Positions 48,004 through 59,464 of a stretch of DNA of 64,000 nucleotides are shown one piece after another. The notes under the pieces were generated by a model that did no database searches, was not told the origin of the DNA, and saw nothing but the letters and a program-made list of their open reading frames with translations. Source of the DNA: Spongiibacter marinus (GTDB taxonomy: Bacteria; Pseudomonadota; Gammaproteobacteria; Pseudomonadales; Spongiibacteraceae); NCBI RefSeq assembly GCF_016906995.1, contig NZ_JAFBBD010000009.1, positions 95,513-159,512 on the forward strand, in the 5' to 3' direction. Position 1 is the first letter of the stretch. The number at the start of each line of letters is the position of its first letter. Made by a program: the position numbers and the translations under genes.

Positions 48004-48311
48004 ACCTCGGGTTTTGTAGGGGCGGAGTGGTCATAGCACTAGGTTGTGATGAACCTCCTGATCGCGGTTAAAACCGCTCCTACGAGAGATGCACGTTTTG
48101 TTTTTGTAGGACAGCGTGGCCCGCGAGTGGAGCGAGTGCTGTGGCCAGCCCGCCTGAGGGCGACCTGATCGAGCGGTGGGGGGATTGGTCGCGGTCAGGC
48201 CCGCTCCTACATATCCTGGGGCAGACTGTCCTATATACATCTCATGCAGCCACAATGAAAGCTTCCTTTCATAAAATCAGCGGCACTTTTTAATCACTTA
48301 CTTGTAATCAT
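48004..48311 (+). repeat. REP cluster 11 between toxin gene and ftsX
   Basis: An opposite-facing GCGGTT-AAAA-CCGC-type REP at about 48061-48083 and a composite element at 48106-48211 with GTAGGACAGCGTGGCCC, a CCCGCCTGAGGGCGAC arm and a closing right arm. The last 90 bases (48220-48311) are unique and AT-rich. No rpoH gene is here, although it follows ftsX in many relatives. Confidence 0.8.
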
Positions 48312-49356
48312 TTATTTGGGTTCGATGGCGCGGAGTTCTCGGCCAACGACGAGGAGTGCGCCGAGCAGACCAAGGCCGGCAGCGCTGGCCCACATTATCA
48401 GGCTATCGAGCACACCGAGGCCGAGCAGGCTGAAGCTGCTGTTGTAGAGCCCGGCGAGTTCTTTGACCGGGCCGCTTAGCCAGAGCAGGCTGGAGGCGAG
48501 TAGCAACCAGGCGAGCAGTCCGCCGAACAGTCCGTACCAGAAGCCCATATACAGGAAGGGGCGGCGGACGAAGGCGTTAGTGCCGCCGACTAGTTTCACA
48601 ACCAGAATTTCGTCGCGGCGGTTTTCGATGGCCAGTTTGATGGTATTGCCCACGATAAGCAGCACGCCTGCCGCGAGCATGGCGGCGAGGGCCAGGGTGA
48701 GGCGGCGGCTGATATCGGTAATGCGGTTCAGGCGTTGCAGCCACTCCATGTCCAGCTTGACCAGGTCGGCCTGCGGCAGTGCGTTTAGCTGGTCGTGCAG
48801 GGCTTCTATTTTTTCAGGGCTGCTGTTGTCTGCGGTGGGGCTCAGTACCAGAACGCCAGGCAGGGGGTTGCTGTCCAGCTGGTCGAGCACGTCGCCAAAG
48901 CCGCTGCGGCGACGGAATTCCTCCAATGCCTCACTGGGTGAGATGTATTCGGTGCTGGCAATGTCTTTGCGGTCGGCGAGTTGCTGACGCAGTTTTTGCG
49001 CGTCTTGATCGCTGACGCTGAATTTTAAAAACACCGACAATCGCGCGGCGCCATCCCAGCCTTGGCTGACGGCTTCAACGTTGTTCAGGCCGACATATAA
49101 ACCGGCGGGCAGCACCATGGCGATGGCGATCACCAGTGTGGTCATTAATGTGGCGAGGGGGCGTTTTAATAGGCGCCGCAGGCTTTCGCCGGCCACCTGG
49201 CGGTGGTGGCTGCGGTAACTTTGCCACTGGTCACTGAAGCGGGTGCGGTGGGTTTTGGCACCGCTCAATTCGCGCCGTGAAGGCTTGGCCGGGGTTTGCA
49301 GTTGGCCGAGGCGGCGCTTGGGCAGTTTGCTGGCGCCACTGCCCTTTTGTTTTGAT

Positions 49357-49364
<8 letters not shown>
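48312..49364 (-). CDS. ftsX: cell-division protein FtsX
   Basis: Membrane partner of FtsE that controls septal peptidoglycan hydrolases through its periplasmic loop. A basic cytoplasmic N-terminus, four membrane helices (about residues 75-97 and three in the last 130 residues) and the permease motif VGNTIKLAIENRRDEILVVKLVGG are present. The ATG at 49364 overlaps the end of ftsE by 8 bases; the longer frame starting at 49430 is not supported. 350 aa, normal. Confidence 0.95.
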
Positions 49365-50024
<660 letters not shown>

Positions 50025-50028
<4 letters not shown>

Positions 50029-51143
50029 TGCTTGCGTTGCCAGCCAAACAGGGCGCCGACAAATTCATCGGCGCGGAATGGGCGCAGGTCGAGAATGCCT
50101 TCGCCAACACCAATAAAGCGAATGGGCAGGCCGAGCTGCTTGGATATGGCGAATACAATACCGCCTTTTGCGGTGCCATCAAGCTTGGTGAGTGTTAAGC
50201 CGGTCACACCTACCGCTTCTTGGAAGTGTTTGGCTTGCGACAGGGCGTTTTGGCCGGTGCCGGCATCGAGTACCAGCATCACTTCGTGGGGGGCGTCGGG
50301 GTCGAGTTTCTTGAGTACCCGCACCACCTTTTTCAGCTCTTCCATAAGGTTGTCTTTGTTGTGCAGGCGACCCGCGGTGTCGGCGATCAGCACATCGACA
50401 TCGCGCGATTTAGCCGCTTGCAGGGCATCGAAGAGTACCGAGGCACTGTCGGCGCCGGTGTGCTGGGCGATTACCGGCACATTATTGCGCTCGCCCCACA
50501 CTTGCAGTTGTTCAACGGCGGCGGCGCGGAAGGTATCGCCAGCGGCGAGCATGACCGAGCGGCCACCGGCCTGGAATTGCTTGGCTAATTTGCCAATGGT
50601 GGTGGTCTTGCCCACGCCGTTTACGCCTACCATCAAAATGACATAGGGGCCGGTTTTGTCGGAAATAACCAGCTCTTGTTCGGCGGGCTCCAGTAGCACC
50701 CGCAGCTCTTCTTGCAGGGCAACATACAGGGCTTCGGGGTTATCCAGCTCCTTGCGCGACATACGGCGGGTAAGGTTGTCGATAATCTCGGTGGTGGCAT
50801 CCACGCCAACGTCGGCCATCAGTAGATGGGTTTCAATTTCGTCGAGAAGCTCGTCGTCGATCTCTTTGCGGCCAAGGAAGAGATTGGCCATGCCCTCGCC
50901 GAGTTGGGCGCCGGTTTTGCTCAGGCCTTCCTTGAATTTAACCAGCAGCGATGCCTGCTCTTCGGGCGACAGTTCAATGTGTTGCCAGGGCGCGATTTCT
51001 TCGTCGGCGATAAAACCTTCTGCCGCCGCGAGGTCTTCCTCAGAGCCGACAAAGGACTCTTTAAAGCGGGTGAAAAAGCTTTTCTTCTTGGGCTCTTGGG
51101 CGTTTTCCGCTTCAGTAACGGCTGACTTCTCGGTATCGGTCAT
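50025..51143 (-). CDS. ftsY: signal recognition particle receptor FtsY
   Basis: SRP GTPase that docks ribosome-SRP complexes at the membrane. An acidic, lysine-rich A domain (1-70) is followed by the N and G domains with GVNGVGKTTTIGKLA, DTAGRLHNKDNLMEELKK and TKLDGTAKGG. 372 aa. First gene of ftsYEX, divergent from rsmD as in Pseudomonas and enterics. Confidence 0.98.
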
Positions 51144-51255
51144 GGGGCTCTGGTTGCAGGGTCTGGTTTACAGGGAAAAGAAAAGCCGTATCCTACCACT
51201 TCTCGGCCGTCACTGAGTAATGTCGTGGCGCGGTTTTACACTTCAGGATCCTCTT

Positions 51256-51855
51256 ATGGCCCCTCGTTCCAAACGTGATTGCTCGGCACAGGTGACGCCA
51301 CGCCAAGGTGCTGCGGGTGTGGTGCGCATTATTGGCGGTCAGTGGCGCAGTCGGAAGCTGCACTTTACCAGCGCTGAGGGCCTGCGCCCGAGCAGTGACC
51401 GCATTCGTGAAACGGTGTTTAACTGGCTGGCTCCCTACGTTGCCGGCGCGCGTTGCCTGGACTTGTTTGCCGGCTCGGGTGCGTTGGGTTTGGAGGCCCT
51501 GTCGCGGGGGGCTGCGCACTGCCACTTTGTAGAGAAAGACCGTGCCACCGCGCAGCAAATTCGCCAACATTTACAGACGCTGGCTTGCCGCGATGCCGAC
51601 GTGGCCGCTACCAGCGCTGAACAGTTTTTAACCGGCGCTGAGCGCGGTTGGCATATCGTGTTTCTCGACCCCCCTTTTAATAAAGACTTGCTGATGCCAG
51701 CAATCGATGCGCTGGAAGACCGCCTGGACGAGGGTGCTTTGGTCTATGTGGAAACCGCCAAAGGCGAGCCCGTGACGGTGCCGTCAAGCTGGCGGGTGGT
51801 AAAGCATAAAACCGCGGGCCAGGTTGAATATCGCTTGTATGAGGTGGAGGCGTAG
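51256..51855 (+). CDS. rsmD: 16S rRNA (guanine(966)-N2)-methyltransferase
   Basis: Methylates G966 of 16S rRNA. SAM-binding CLDLFAGSGALGLEALSRGA and the catalytic FLDPPF motif are present, preceded by RIIGGQWRSRKL. Start ATG 51256 has AGGA 8 bases upstream; an earlier ATG at 51220 lacks support. About 199 aa, normal. Divergent from ftsY. Confidence 0.95.
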   Translation: MAPRSKRDCSAQVTPRQGAAGVVRIIGGQWRSRKLHFTSAEGLRPSSDRIRETVFNWLAPYVAGARCLDLFAGSGALGLEALSRGAAHCHFVEKDRATAQQIRQHLQTLACRDADVAATSAEQFLTGAERGWHIVFLDPPFNKDLLMPAIDALEDRLDEGALVYVETAKGEPVTVPSSWRVVKHKTAGQVEYRLYEVEA

Positions 51856-51892
51856 CGGGGTTTTTCGTGTTAGTGATAGGCATCGCGCGAGG

Positions 51893-52103
51893 TCTGTCGC
51901 GGTCAGGCCCGCTCCTACGCACCTGCGTAGTTCTGCATGAACAACGCGGTGGTTTTTGTAGGAGCTCGCCTGCGGGCGACCGGAACGAACGGTAGAGCGT
52001 GGAATCGGTCGCGGTCAGGCCCGCTCCTACGCACCTGCGTAGTCCTGCATGAACAACGCGGTGGTTTTTGTAGGAGCCCGCCATATGGCGGGCTCCGTTT
52101 GGC
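51893..52103 (+). repeat. REPIN cluster 12: tandem 112-bp units
   Basis: Units start TCGCGGTCAGGCCCGCTCC at 51897 and 52009 (period 112 bases). The spacer GCACCTGCGTAGT.CTGCAT matches that of the cluster near 24995. The first unit's left arm reads GCTCGCCTGCGGGC, changing both strands of the stem. The cluster ends in the palindrome at 52073-52096. Confidence 0.87.
52073..52096. terminator. 24-base perfect palindrome behind hslU
   Basis: GGAGCCCGCCAT is followed immediately by its exact reverse complement, 7 bases past the hslU stop. It looks like a left REP arm fused head-on to its own mirror image. It may act as a transcription end or mRNA 3' stabiliser for hslVU; there is no classical T run on the minus strand. 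Confidence 0.5.
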
Positions 52104-53420
52104 TTACAGAATAAACTGGCTTAGGTCTTCGTCTTTGGCCAGTTCGCCAAGTTGTTGATTGACGTAGTCGGCGTCGATGTTCAGCGGCTCCGCCCGGTCG
52201 CCGGCGCTAAACGAAACGTCTTCCAGTAAGCGTTCCATCACGGTGTGCAGACGACGCGCGCCAATGTTCTCAGTGCGCTCATTCACTTCCCATGCGGTTT
52301 CGGCGATGCGGCGGATGCCGTCTTGGCTGAAGCTCACATGCAGGCCCTCGGTGGCGAGCAGGGCTTGGTATTGCTCAGTCAGAGAGGCGCGGGGTTCGGT
52401 GAGGATACGCTCAAAGTCGTCGGGGGTGAGGGCTTCGAGTTCCACGCGAATAGGCAGACGACCCTGCAATTCGGGAATGAGGTCTGAGGGCTTGCTCAGG
52501 TGGAAGGCGCCGGAGGCGACGAACAGGATGTGGTCGCTGCGGATCATGCCGTGTTTGGTGCTGACGGTGCAGCCCTCGATCAGTGGCAGCAGGTCGCGCT
52601 GCACACCTTCGCGGCTCACATCGGCGCCGCCGGACTCCTGGCGTTTGGCAACTTTGTCGATTTCGTCGATAAAGACAATGCCGTTTTGCTCCGCTGCTTC
52701 GATCGCGCGGGTCTTCAGCTCTTCTTCGTTAATGAGCTTGGCGGCTTCTTCGTCTTGAATTTGTTTATAGGCGGCCTTCACGGTGAGGCGGCGGGTCTTT
52801 TTGCGGTCGCCGCCCATTTTGGAAAACATGCCCTGCAGTTGGCTGGTCATTTCTTCCATGCCGGGGGGCGCCATAATCTCCACACCGACCGGCGCGCTGC
52901 TGACTTCGACATCGATTTCTTTGTCGTCGAGTTCGCCTTCGCGCAACTTTTTACGGAAGATTTGCCGGGTGCTGCTGTTGCGCTCTTCCTCACTTTCGCC
53001 GCGCGCGGGTGGCAGCAGGGCGTCTAGGATGCGCTCTTCAGTGGCGTCCTGAGCGCGGTGGGCCACTTGCTCCATGGCCTGTTCGCGGTGCAACTTCAGA
53101 GAGACGTCGACCAGGTCGCGAATAATGGACTCAACGTCGCGGCCGACATAACCCACTTCGGTAAACTTGGTGGCCTCCACCTTGATAAACGGGGCATTGG
53201 CCAGTTTGGCCAGGCGGCGGGCAATTTCGGTTTTACCGACGCCGGTTGGGCCGATCATTAGAATATTCTTTGGCGTGATTTCAGCGCGGAGGTCTTCCGC
53301 CAATTGCATGCGGCGCCAGCGGTTGCGCAGCGCGATGGCAACGGCGCGCTTGGCATCGTGTTGGCCGACAATGTGTTTGTCCAGCTCGTGGACGATTTCA
53401 CGGGGTGTCATTTGTGACAT
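52104..53420 (-). CDS. hslU: HslU, ATPase subunit of the HslUV protease
   Basis: AAA+ unfoldase that feeds substrates into HslV. Walker [11 protein letters not shown] near residues 57-66, the I domain (about 105-240), Walker [11 protein letters not shown] and the C-terminal DLSQFIL tail that inserts into HslV. Start is ATG 53420, with GGAG 5 bases upstream, not the frame start at 53441. 438 aa. Confidence 0.97.
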   Translation of the reverse strand: MSQMTPREIVHELDKHIVGQHDAKRAVAIALRNRWRRMQLAEDLRAEITPKNILMIGPTGVGKTEIARRLAKLANAPFIKVEATKFTEVGYVGRDVESIIRDLVDVSLKLHREQAMEQVAHRAQDATEERILDALLPPARGESEEERNSSTRQIFRKKLREGELDDKEIDVEVSSAPVGVEIMAPPGMEEMTSQLQGMFSKMGGDRKKTRRLTVKAAYKQIQDEEAAKLINEEELKTRAIEAAEQNGIVFIDEIDKVAKRQESGGADVSREGVQRDLLPLIEGCTVSTKHGMIRSDHILFVASGAFHLSKPSDLIPELQGRLPIRVELEALTPDDFERILTEPRASLTEQYQALLATEGLHVSFSQDGIRRIAETAWEVNERTENIGARRLHTVMERLLEDVSFSAGDRAEPLNIDADYVNQQLGELAKDEDLSQFIL

Positions 53421-53465
53421 GGTGGCTCCAGTCGCCCGCATCGGCGAGCGTGTCAGGTGTTCGGA

Positions 53466-54005
53466 TCAGTAATCGAGGACTTCGATGCGGCGGTTGTGGT
53501 TGGTGTAGATGCAGATATCGCCGGCGATGTTCAGACCTTTTTCTACAATGTCTTGGGCGCCGAGTTCGGTATTGTCCATCAGTGCGCGGGCGGCGGCGGT
53601 GGCGAAGGAGCCGCCACTGCCAATGGCGATCATATTGTCTTCCGGCTCAATCACGTCGCCGTTACCACTAATCACCAGGGTGGTTTCTTTGTCGGCCACA
53701 ATCAGCAGGGCTTCGAGTTGGCGCAACGAGCGCTCGCTGCGCCAGGCTTTGGCCAGCTCCACAGCCGCCTTAACGAGTTTGCCCTGGTGCTTTTCGAGCT
53801 GGGCTTCAAATAATTCGAACAGGGTGAAGGCATCGGCGGTGCCGCCAGCGAATCCCGCCAGCACTTGGTCTTTGTACAGGCGCCGCACCTTGCGGGCATT
53901 GCCCTTCATTACGGTGTTGCCCATGGTAACTTGGCCGTCGCCGCCAACAACCACTTGATTGCCTCGGCGAACAGAAAGAATAGTGGTGCCGCGAAACTGT
54001 TCCAC
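53466..54005 (-). CDS. hslV: HslV, peptidase subunit of the HslUV protease
   Basis: Proteasome-like threonine peptidase. After processing, the mature enzyme starts at Thr in [25 protein letters not shown] and [16 protein letters not shown] are conserved. 179 aa. Read before hslU in one operon. Confidence 0.98.
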   Translation of the reverse strand: MEQFRGTTILSVRRGNQVVVGGDGQVTMGNTVMKGNARKVRRLYKDQVLAGFAGGTADAFTLFELFEAQLEKHQGKLVKAAVELAKAWRSERSLRQLEALLIVADKETTLVISGNGDVIEPEDNMIAIGSGGSFATAAARALMDNTELGAQDIVEKGLNIAGDICIYTNHNRRIEVLDY

Positions 54006-54115
54006 GCGGGACTCCTTTTAGATATGTGAACAGGCGCGCCGCCCCATGTGGAGCGGCTCGAGAAAATAGTTATGGGGGCGACGCTGCAATTTTCAAGGCA
54101 GCGCGGGGGATCGTT

Positions 54116-54724
54116 TTACGGGGTGGTCTTCTGGCGAATGACCAAGGTGTCGATGGCTTCGCCGATCAGTTTGGCGCGGGCACTGGCGAGGGTGTTGTGG
54201 GTCTGGAACGGGCCGACGTAAACCCGGTGCCAGAGGTCGCCATTGGCCTGTACGGACTCCACCTTGGCGTCGAGCCCCAGCAGCAAAATTTGCGCGCGAC
54301 GACGGTCGGCGTCGTCATTGCTGCGAAAAGAGCCCGCCTGAAGAATGTAGCGCTCGCCAGTCTGAAAGGTTTTCTCGTTGGGGCGCGGCGGTTTTTCGTT
54401 CGCGGTGGTGACTTTGCTCTCGCGCTTTGGTGCAGGGGTTTCGTCAGGCACGATCACCTCGCGCTCGGGCAGCACCGTGAAGAAGTCGAACTTGGTGGTG
54501 TTTTCCGGCGTGCTGGTTTCTGCTTGTTTGCTCGCTTTTGGCTTGGCCGCCTGAGCGGTGGCCGCTGCACCGGCAGTATCGCGCTCGCCAATGGCATTGA
54601 AAACCAGCACCGTGCTGAGAATACCGGCGATAAAGCCGGTGCCCAGCAAAATGGAGGCAGGCATGCCCTTGTTGGCCGCCTTGCTGCGGGTGGCCCCGCG
54701 TGTTGGGCGCTTCTTCGCAGCCAT
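54116..54724 (-). CDS. FtsN-like SPOR-domain protein
   Basis: A 202-aa bitopic protein: basic cytoplasmic N-terminus (AAKKRPTRGATRSKAANKG), membrane helix about 24-43, a low-complexity linker, and a C-terminal SPOR domain (about 125-200: RYILQAGSFRSNDDADRRRA...WHRVYVGPF) that binds denuded septal glycan. Position between argS and hslV matches the Pseudomonas/enteric FtsN location, so it may be the division activator FtsN; sequence similarity is limited to the architecture. Confidence 0.85.
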   Translation of the reverse strand: MAAKKRPTRGATRSKAANKGMPASILLGTGFIAGILSTVLVFNAIGERDTAGAAATAQAAKPKASKQAETSTPENTTKFDFFTVLPEREVIVPDETPAPKRESKVTTANEKPPRPNEKTFQTGERYILQAGSFRSNDDADRRRAQILLLGLDAKVESVQANGDLWHRVYVGPFQTHNTLASARAKLIGEAIDTLVIRQKTTP

Positions 54725-54726
54725 GC

Positions 54727-56484
54727 TTACATTTCCTCGGGGGCAGAAACCCCAAGTAGGCCCAAGCCGTTGCGCAGTACTTGTTGTACAGCGACTGACA
54801 GCGCCAACCGCGCATCGCGCAGGGCGGTGTCTTCGCCGAGCATTTTGTGGGCGTTGTAGTAGCTGTGGAAGTCACCGGCCAATTCGCGCAAGTAATGGGC
54901 GAGGCTGTGCGGCTCGAATTGTTCCGCGGCGCTGGACAGCACCTCGGGGTAGCGTGCCAGCTTCACCAGCAGGGCTTTTTCCACGTCTTTGTCGAGCAGC
55001 GATAGCTGGGCAAGGCCCGCTTCCTGCGTCCACTGCTGGCCCTCTTGCTCCAGCTTGCGCAGGATGCTGGCCACGCGAGCGTGGGCGTATTGAATGTAGT
55101 AAACCGGGTTGTCTTTGCTTTCTGACTTGGCCAGCTCCAGGTCGAAGTCGGTGGCCTGATCGGCTTTGCGCATAATGTAAAAGAAGCGCGCGGCGTCATT
55201 GCCGACATCTTCACGCAACTCACGCAGGGTCACGAAAGAGCCGGAGCGGGTAGACATTTGCACCTGCTGGTCGCCGCGAAACAGCGAGACAAACTGCACC
55301 AGTCTTACCACCAATCGCTCTGGATCGATATCCAATGCTTGCAGCGCTGCCTTCACGCGGGCGATATAGCCGTGGTGGTCGGCGCCCCAAATGTTGATCA
55401 CGCGATCAAAGCCGCGCTCAAACTTGTTCAGGTGGTAGGCGATATCGGAGGCGAAGTAGGTGGTCTGGCCGTTGTCGCGTTTTACCACGCGGTCTTTGTC
55501 GTCACCAAAGCGGGTGGACAAAAACCACAGGGCGCCGTCGCGCTCTTCGATGTAGCCGTTGTCTTGCAGGCGGGCGATGGCGCGGCTGACTTGGTCGGGG
55601 TCGGCAGTCAGGCTGCGCTCGGAAAACCACTCCTGATAGTGCACGCCGAATTCGCCGAGGTCTTCGCGAATATCGCCCAATATGGCGTCCAGGCCTTTGT
55701 CGAAGACTACGCGGTAGTCGTCGCCGAGCAGGGCTTTGGCGCGATTGATCAGGTCGTCAATATGCTTTTCTTTATCGCCGCCTGCGGGTTCATCGGCGCA
55801 AACGCCGTCGAAAACGTCCGCTGCGCTGCGCATTAACTGGTCGCCGTGGCTGGCGTGCAGCTCGCGGCCGTAGTCGGCAATGTAATCACCTTGGTAGCCA
55901 TTGCTGGGGAAGGTGAGGGTTTCACCGCAGGCTTGCAGGTAGCGCAGCCATACGCTTGTACCGAGGATGTCCATCTGGCGGCCGGCATCGTTCACGTAGT
56001 ATTCGCGCTGCACGTCGTAGCCTGCAGCAGCGAGCATGTCGGCAACACTTGCACCATAGGCGGCGCCGCGACCGTGGCCAACGTGCAGTGGCCCGGTGGG
56101 GTTGGCGGACACGAATTCTACCTGGATGCGCTGGTTTTTCGCGCCGCCGCGACCGAATTGCTCGCCCTTGGCAAAGATGTCTTTGATCACGCGGAAGTTG
56201 GTGGCTTCATTCATAAAGAAGTTGATAAAGCCGGGGCCGGCGATTTCCACTTTTACCACGTCGTCGCTGGCGGGCAGGGCGTCGACAATTTGCTGGGCAA
56301 TGGCGCGGGGATTACTGCGCAGTGGTTTGGCCAGCATCATTGCCACGTTGCAGGCGAGGTCGCCGTGGGCCTTGTCTTTGCAGCGCTCGAGTTGAATTGA
56401 CGGCTGAAGATCTTCGGGCCATTCGGCAGTGCTGCGCAGGGTTGTTAGCGCCTGATCAATCAACGTGGCGACGATATCTTTCAT
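54727..56484 (-). CDS. argS: arginyl-tRNA synthetase
   Basis: Charges tRNA-Arg. Class I signature [10 protein letters not shown] (HIGH-type) and [13 protein letters not shown] in place of KMSKS, as commonly seen in ArgS. DALR anticodon-binding domain at the C-terminus. 585 aa, normal. Two bases separate it from the SPOR gene. Confidence 0.97.
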   Translation of the reverse strand: MKDIVATLIDQALTTLRSTAEWPEDLQPSIQLERCKDKAHGDLACNVAMMLAKPLRSNPRAIAQQIVDALPASDDVVKVEIAGPGFINFFMNEATNFRVIKDIFAKGEQFGRGGAKNQRIQVEFVSANPTGPLHVGHGRGAAYGASVADMLAAAGYDVQREYYVNDAGRQMDILGTSVWLRYLQACGETLTFPSNGYQGDYIADYGRELHASHGDQLMRSAADVFDGVCADEPAGGDKEKHIDDLINRAKALLGDDYRVVFDKGLDAILGDIREDLGEFGVHYQEWFSERSLTADPDQVSRAIARLQDNGYIEERDGALWFLSTRFGDDKDRVVKRDNGQTTYFASDIAYHLNKFERGFDRVINIWGADHHGYIARVKAALQALDIDPERLVVRLVQFVSLFRGDQQVQMSTRSGSFVTLRELREDVGNDAARFFYIMRKADQATDFDLELAKSESKDNPVYYIQYAHARVASILRKLEQEGQQWTQEAGLAQLSLLDKDVEKALLVKLARYPEVLSSAAEQFEPHSLAHYLRELAGDFHSYYNAHKMLGEDTALRDARLALSVAVQQVLRNGLGLLGVSAPEEM

Positions 56485-56561
56485 GTCGAATTCGAACTCT
56501 CTTGAATATGGGGAATTTGGGGGCCGCGTATTATCGCTGTTTCAGGCGTCGGCCGCCACCA

Positions 56562-58736
56562 TCAGAACATCTCGATGGGGTCGACGTCGACCGACCAGCG
56601 CAATTGGCCGCGCTTACTGAGGGATTCTGCCACATTACAGGCCACTGCCAACTGCTGATGCAAGGTGCGGCGCTCGCTGGCTTGCAGAATAAGTGAGGCG
56701 CGGAAGCGGCCCGCGCGGCGGGCCATGGGCGCGGGCAGGGGCCCGAGAAGTTGCCAGCCGGGTGCGGGCGGCTGCAGGGAGTTGCGCAGCTGCTGCAAAA
56801 ACTGCTCGGCATCGTGCAGCTGCGGTGCATCGCAGCGAATCACCGCACTGAAGGTGTAAGGTGGCAGGTCGAGCAGGCGCCGCTCTGCCAACTGTGCGGC
56901 GGCAAAGTCGCGATAGCCGTGTTGGCTCAGGCTCTGTAAGGCGGGATGAGCGGGGCAGTGAGTTTGCAGCAATACTTCGCCGGGCCGGTTTGCACGTCCG
57001 GCACGTCCGGCGACCTGCAGCAGAAGTTGGGCGCTGTTTTCGGTGGCGCGGTAGTCAGCGCTGAACAGACCGGCGTCCATATCGACGATGCCGACCAGTG
57101 TCACGGCGGGGAAGTGGTGGCCCTTGGCGAGCATTTGGGTACCGACCAAAATGCAGGGTTCACCCTTATTCACCTCTTTAACGAGTTCGGCCATGCTGTC
57201 GCGCCCGGCGGTGGTGTCGCGGTCGATCCTCAACACCGGGGCGTCAAAGTGTTGGTTTAGAAACATTTCCAGGCGCTCGGTGCCGGGGCCGTCGTAGATC
57301 CACTGGCTGTTGCCACAGTCCGGGCAACTGGCTGGCATGGCGCGAACGGCTTCGCAGTGGTGGCAGCGCAATTGGCGGCGTTTGTAGTGAACGGTCATGC
57401 GCGCGTCGCAGGCGTGGCAGTCGGCAATCCAGCCGCAGCAATGGCATTGCAGGGTGGGGGCGAAACCGCGGCGGTTGAGAAACAGCAGGCCTTGGTTGCC
57501 GGCGCGCAAATTGTTGGCGACGGCGCTGAGCAAGGCATCGCTCAAACCGTGCTGTAAGGCTTGCTGGCGAATATCGAGCAGCCGTATTGGTGCCTCGCAG
57601 GCGTTGCCGGCGCGCTGGCGTAAGCGCAACACCCGATAGCGACCCAGGTCGGCGTTGTGCAGGCTGTCGAAGCTGGGGGTGGCGCTACCGAGGATAACCG
57701 GACACTGGCTATCGGCTGCGCGCTTTACGGCAATGTCGCGGGCAGAGTAGCGCCAGCCGTCTTGCTGTTTGTAGGAGCTGTCGTGCTCTTCGTCGACGAT
57801 GACCAAGCCCAGGCGCGGCAGGTCGGCAAATACCGCTGAGCGTGTACCCAGAATAATGTCGGCGCGGCCCTCGCGGGCGGCTTGCCAGTTGTGCCAGCGT
57901 TGCCGCTCGCTTAAACCGGAGTGCAGGCTGCGTACGCGACCGGGGAAGCGCTGTTCGAAGCGGCGCAGCGTCTGCGGGGTGAGGCCAATTTCGGGCACCA
58001 GTACCAAGGCCTGTTTGCCATTGGCCAGCGCGTGGGCAATGGCTCGCAGATACACCTCGGTTTTGCCGCTGCCGGTGATGCCGTCGAGTAAAAAGCGGGC
58101 GAATTGGCCGTCGCTATCAATAATTTGTTGCAGGGCGTCGGCTTGCTCGCTGTTGAGTGTGGGCCCCTGCTCGGCGGGGGCGGGCGTGCTGGACGGTTCG
58201 ACTTCTTCAATCAGGGCATGCTGCTGCAAGGCACGCACAATGCTGGCGCTAAAGCCCAGGGCAGTGATGTCTGCGCGCGTTAACGGGCCGTTTTCCAACA
58301 GGGCGTTGAACAGCGCGCACTGCTGGTGAGCACGCGGAGAGAGTTTGGCGATATCGGCATTTGGGCGGAGCTGCCATGCTGCGGTGTCTTCTGCCGTAGG
58401 CGTTGCGCTGCGCCGCAGCGCCAGAGGCAGCATTTGATGCAGGCAGTCGCCAATGGGGTGGTGGTAGTAGTGTGCGGCCCATTTCCCCAAGTCCAGCAGC
58501 GCCGTGGATAAGCTGGCTTGCTCGTCCAGCACTTCAATGACGGCTTTTAGTTTGCTGGCATCGACGTCGGTGTTGTCGGTGGGGCCGAGGACAACGGCAA
58601 TCACATCGCGCCGCCCAAAGGGCACTTTCACCCGAGTGCCGGGCTGTATGTCGCGCTGCAACGACGCCGGCCACAGGTAGTCGAAGCGGCGTCTAAGAGG
58701 GCAGGGAATGGCGATGGATGCGAGAGTGTCGGCCAT
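56562..58736 (-). CDS. priA: primosomal protein N' (PriA helicase)
   Basis: Restarts stalled replication forks. Walker [18 protein letters not shown] box [15 protein letters not shown], and a zinc-binding region with paired cysteines ([32 protein letters not shown]). The frame is open to 58970 over the rpmE promoter region, but the ATG at 58736 gives the conserved [20 protein letters not shown] start. About 724 aa, normal. Divergent from rpmE. Confidence 0.97.
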   Translation of the reverse strand: MADTLASIAIPCPLRRRFDYLWPASLQRDIQPGTRVKVPFGRRDVIAVVLGPTDNTDVDASKLKAVIEVLDEQASLSTALLDLGKWAAHYYHHPIGDCLHQMLPLALRRSATPTAEDTAAWQLRPNADIAKLSPRAHQQCALFNALLENGPLTRADITALGFSASIVRALQQHALIEEVEPSSTPAPAEQGPTLNSEQADALQQIIDSDGQFARFLLDGITGSGKTEVYLRAIAHALANGKQALVLVPEIGLTPQTLRRFEQRFPGRVRSLHSGLSERQRWHNWQAAREGRADIILGTRSAVFADLPRLGLVIVDEEHDSSYKQQDGWRYSARDIAVKRAADSQCPVILGSATPSFDSLHNADLGRYRVLRLRQRAGNACEAPIRLLDIRQQALQHGLSDALLSAVANNLRAGNQGLLFLNRRGFAPTLQCHCCGWIADCHACDARMTVHYKRRQLRCHHCEAVRAMPASCPDCGNSQWIYDGPGTERLEMFLNQHFDAPVLRIDRDTTAGRDSMAELVKEVNKGEPCILVGTQMLAKGHHFPAVTLVGIVDMDAGLFSADYRATENSAQLLLQVAGRAGRANRPGEVLLQTHCPAHPALQSLSQHGYRDFAAAQLAERRLLDLPPYTFSAVIRCDAPQLHDAEQFLQQLRNSLQPPAPGWQLLGPLPAPMARRAGRFRASLILQASERRTLHQQLAVACNVAESLSKRGQLRWSVDVDPIEMF

Positions 58737-58818
58737 GGCATGGGCTTGTGCAAAACCGCCAGTGTATAAGAATCTGCAGTGGGTTGAGAGCATAATTCTA
58801 ATCGGTGCCGGGCAGTGC

Positions 58819-58846
58819 TTGCTTATATGCCCAGTTCTGCTAATAT
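58819..58846 (+). promoter_or_regulatory. promoter of rpmE
   Basis: TTGCTT (58819-58824) and TAATAT (58841-58846) are separated by 16 bases, a reasonable sigma-70 promoter about 130 bases before the rpmE start. The long leader might hold regulation, but I see no clear structure in it. Confidence 0.5.
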
Positions 58847-58983
58847 GCGCGGCCTGTTTTTCGGTGGTTTTTTGTTCAGTTGGTCGGCGCAAATCCCTGC
58901 TCTTCCCAGCTTCCACTGAGCGCATCAGCCCAGCGCGGTGCCCGGCAAGAGATCGGGTGGCGGCGTCCAAAGAGGATCTAATG

Positions 58984-59202
58984 ATGAAAGCGGATATCCA
59001 TCCAAAGTACGAAGATGTTAACGTTACCTGCAGCTGCGGTAACCAGTTTCAAACCCGCTCAACCCTGGCGGAAGACCTGCACGTAGACGTATGTTCTGCC
59101 TGTCACCCTTTCTACACTGGTAAGCAGAAAATGCTGGATACCGGTGGTCGTGTTGATCGCTTCCGCAAGCGTTTCGGCAGCCGCGGTGGTGTTAAAAGCT
59201 AA
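58984..59202 (+). CDS. rpmE: 50S ribosomal protein L31
   Basis: A 72-aa zinc-type (C+) L31: [19 protein letters not shown], then [15 protein letters not shown], giving four zinc-binding cysteines. Two ATGs in a row (58981, 58984) follow AGAGGA; the second matches the family start MKADIHP and has better spacing. Divergent from priA, as in Pseudomonas and E. coli. Confidence 0.97.
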   Translation: MKADIHPKYEDVNVTCSCGNQFQTRSTLAEDLHVDVCSACHPFYTGKQKMLDTGGRVDRFRKRFGSRGGVKS

Positions 59203-59244
59203 GTTGCTTACATTTGCGCCACAACCTCTGGCGTTGATGATCGC

Positions 59245-59281
59245 AAAAATGCCCGGGCGCCAGCGCTTGGGCATTTTTTTT
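59245..59281 (+). terminator. rho-independent terminator after rpmE
   Basis: AAAAATGCCC and GGGCATTTTT pair perfectly over 10 bases around a 14-base loop and are followed by more T residues, 43 bases after the rpmE stop. Confidence 0.9.
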
Positions 59282-59464
59282 AGTGAGTCGCAAGGCGGTA
59301 CTACGCCTGCAGGCTTGCTTTGAAACCCGCTGATAGCGGGGCACTGGGCCACGGCGTGGCTTGTGAGTGGGGGCAGTTTTCTATATGCTTTCACGCCTTT
59401 ATGAACGCACCTGACCACCTTTACGCGTTCGCCCTTCTGGAATGCACAAACCGAGAGCATGACA

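Noticed and set aside
54727..56484. ArgS seems to lack KMSKS
   Set aside because: MSTRSG-type replacements are normal in bacterial ArgS.
58736..58970. N-terminal extension of PriA by 78 residues
   Set aside because: The extension overlaps the divergent rpmE promoter region and homologues begin at MADTLA-type sequence.
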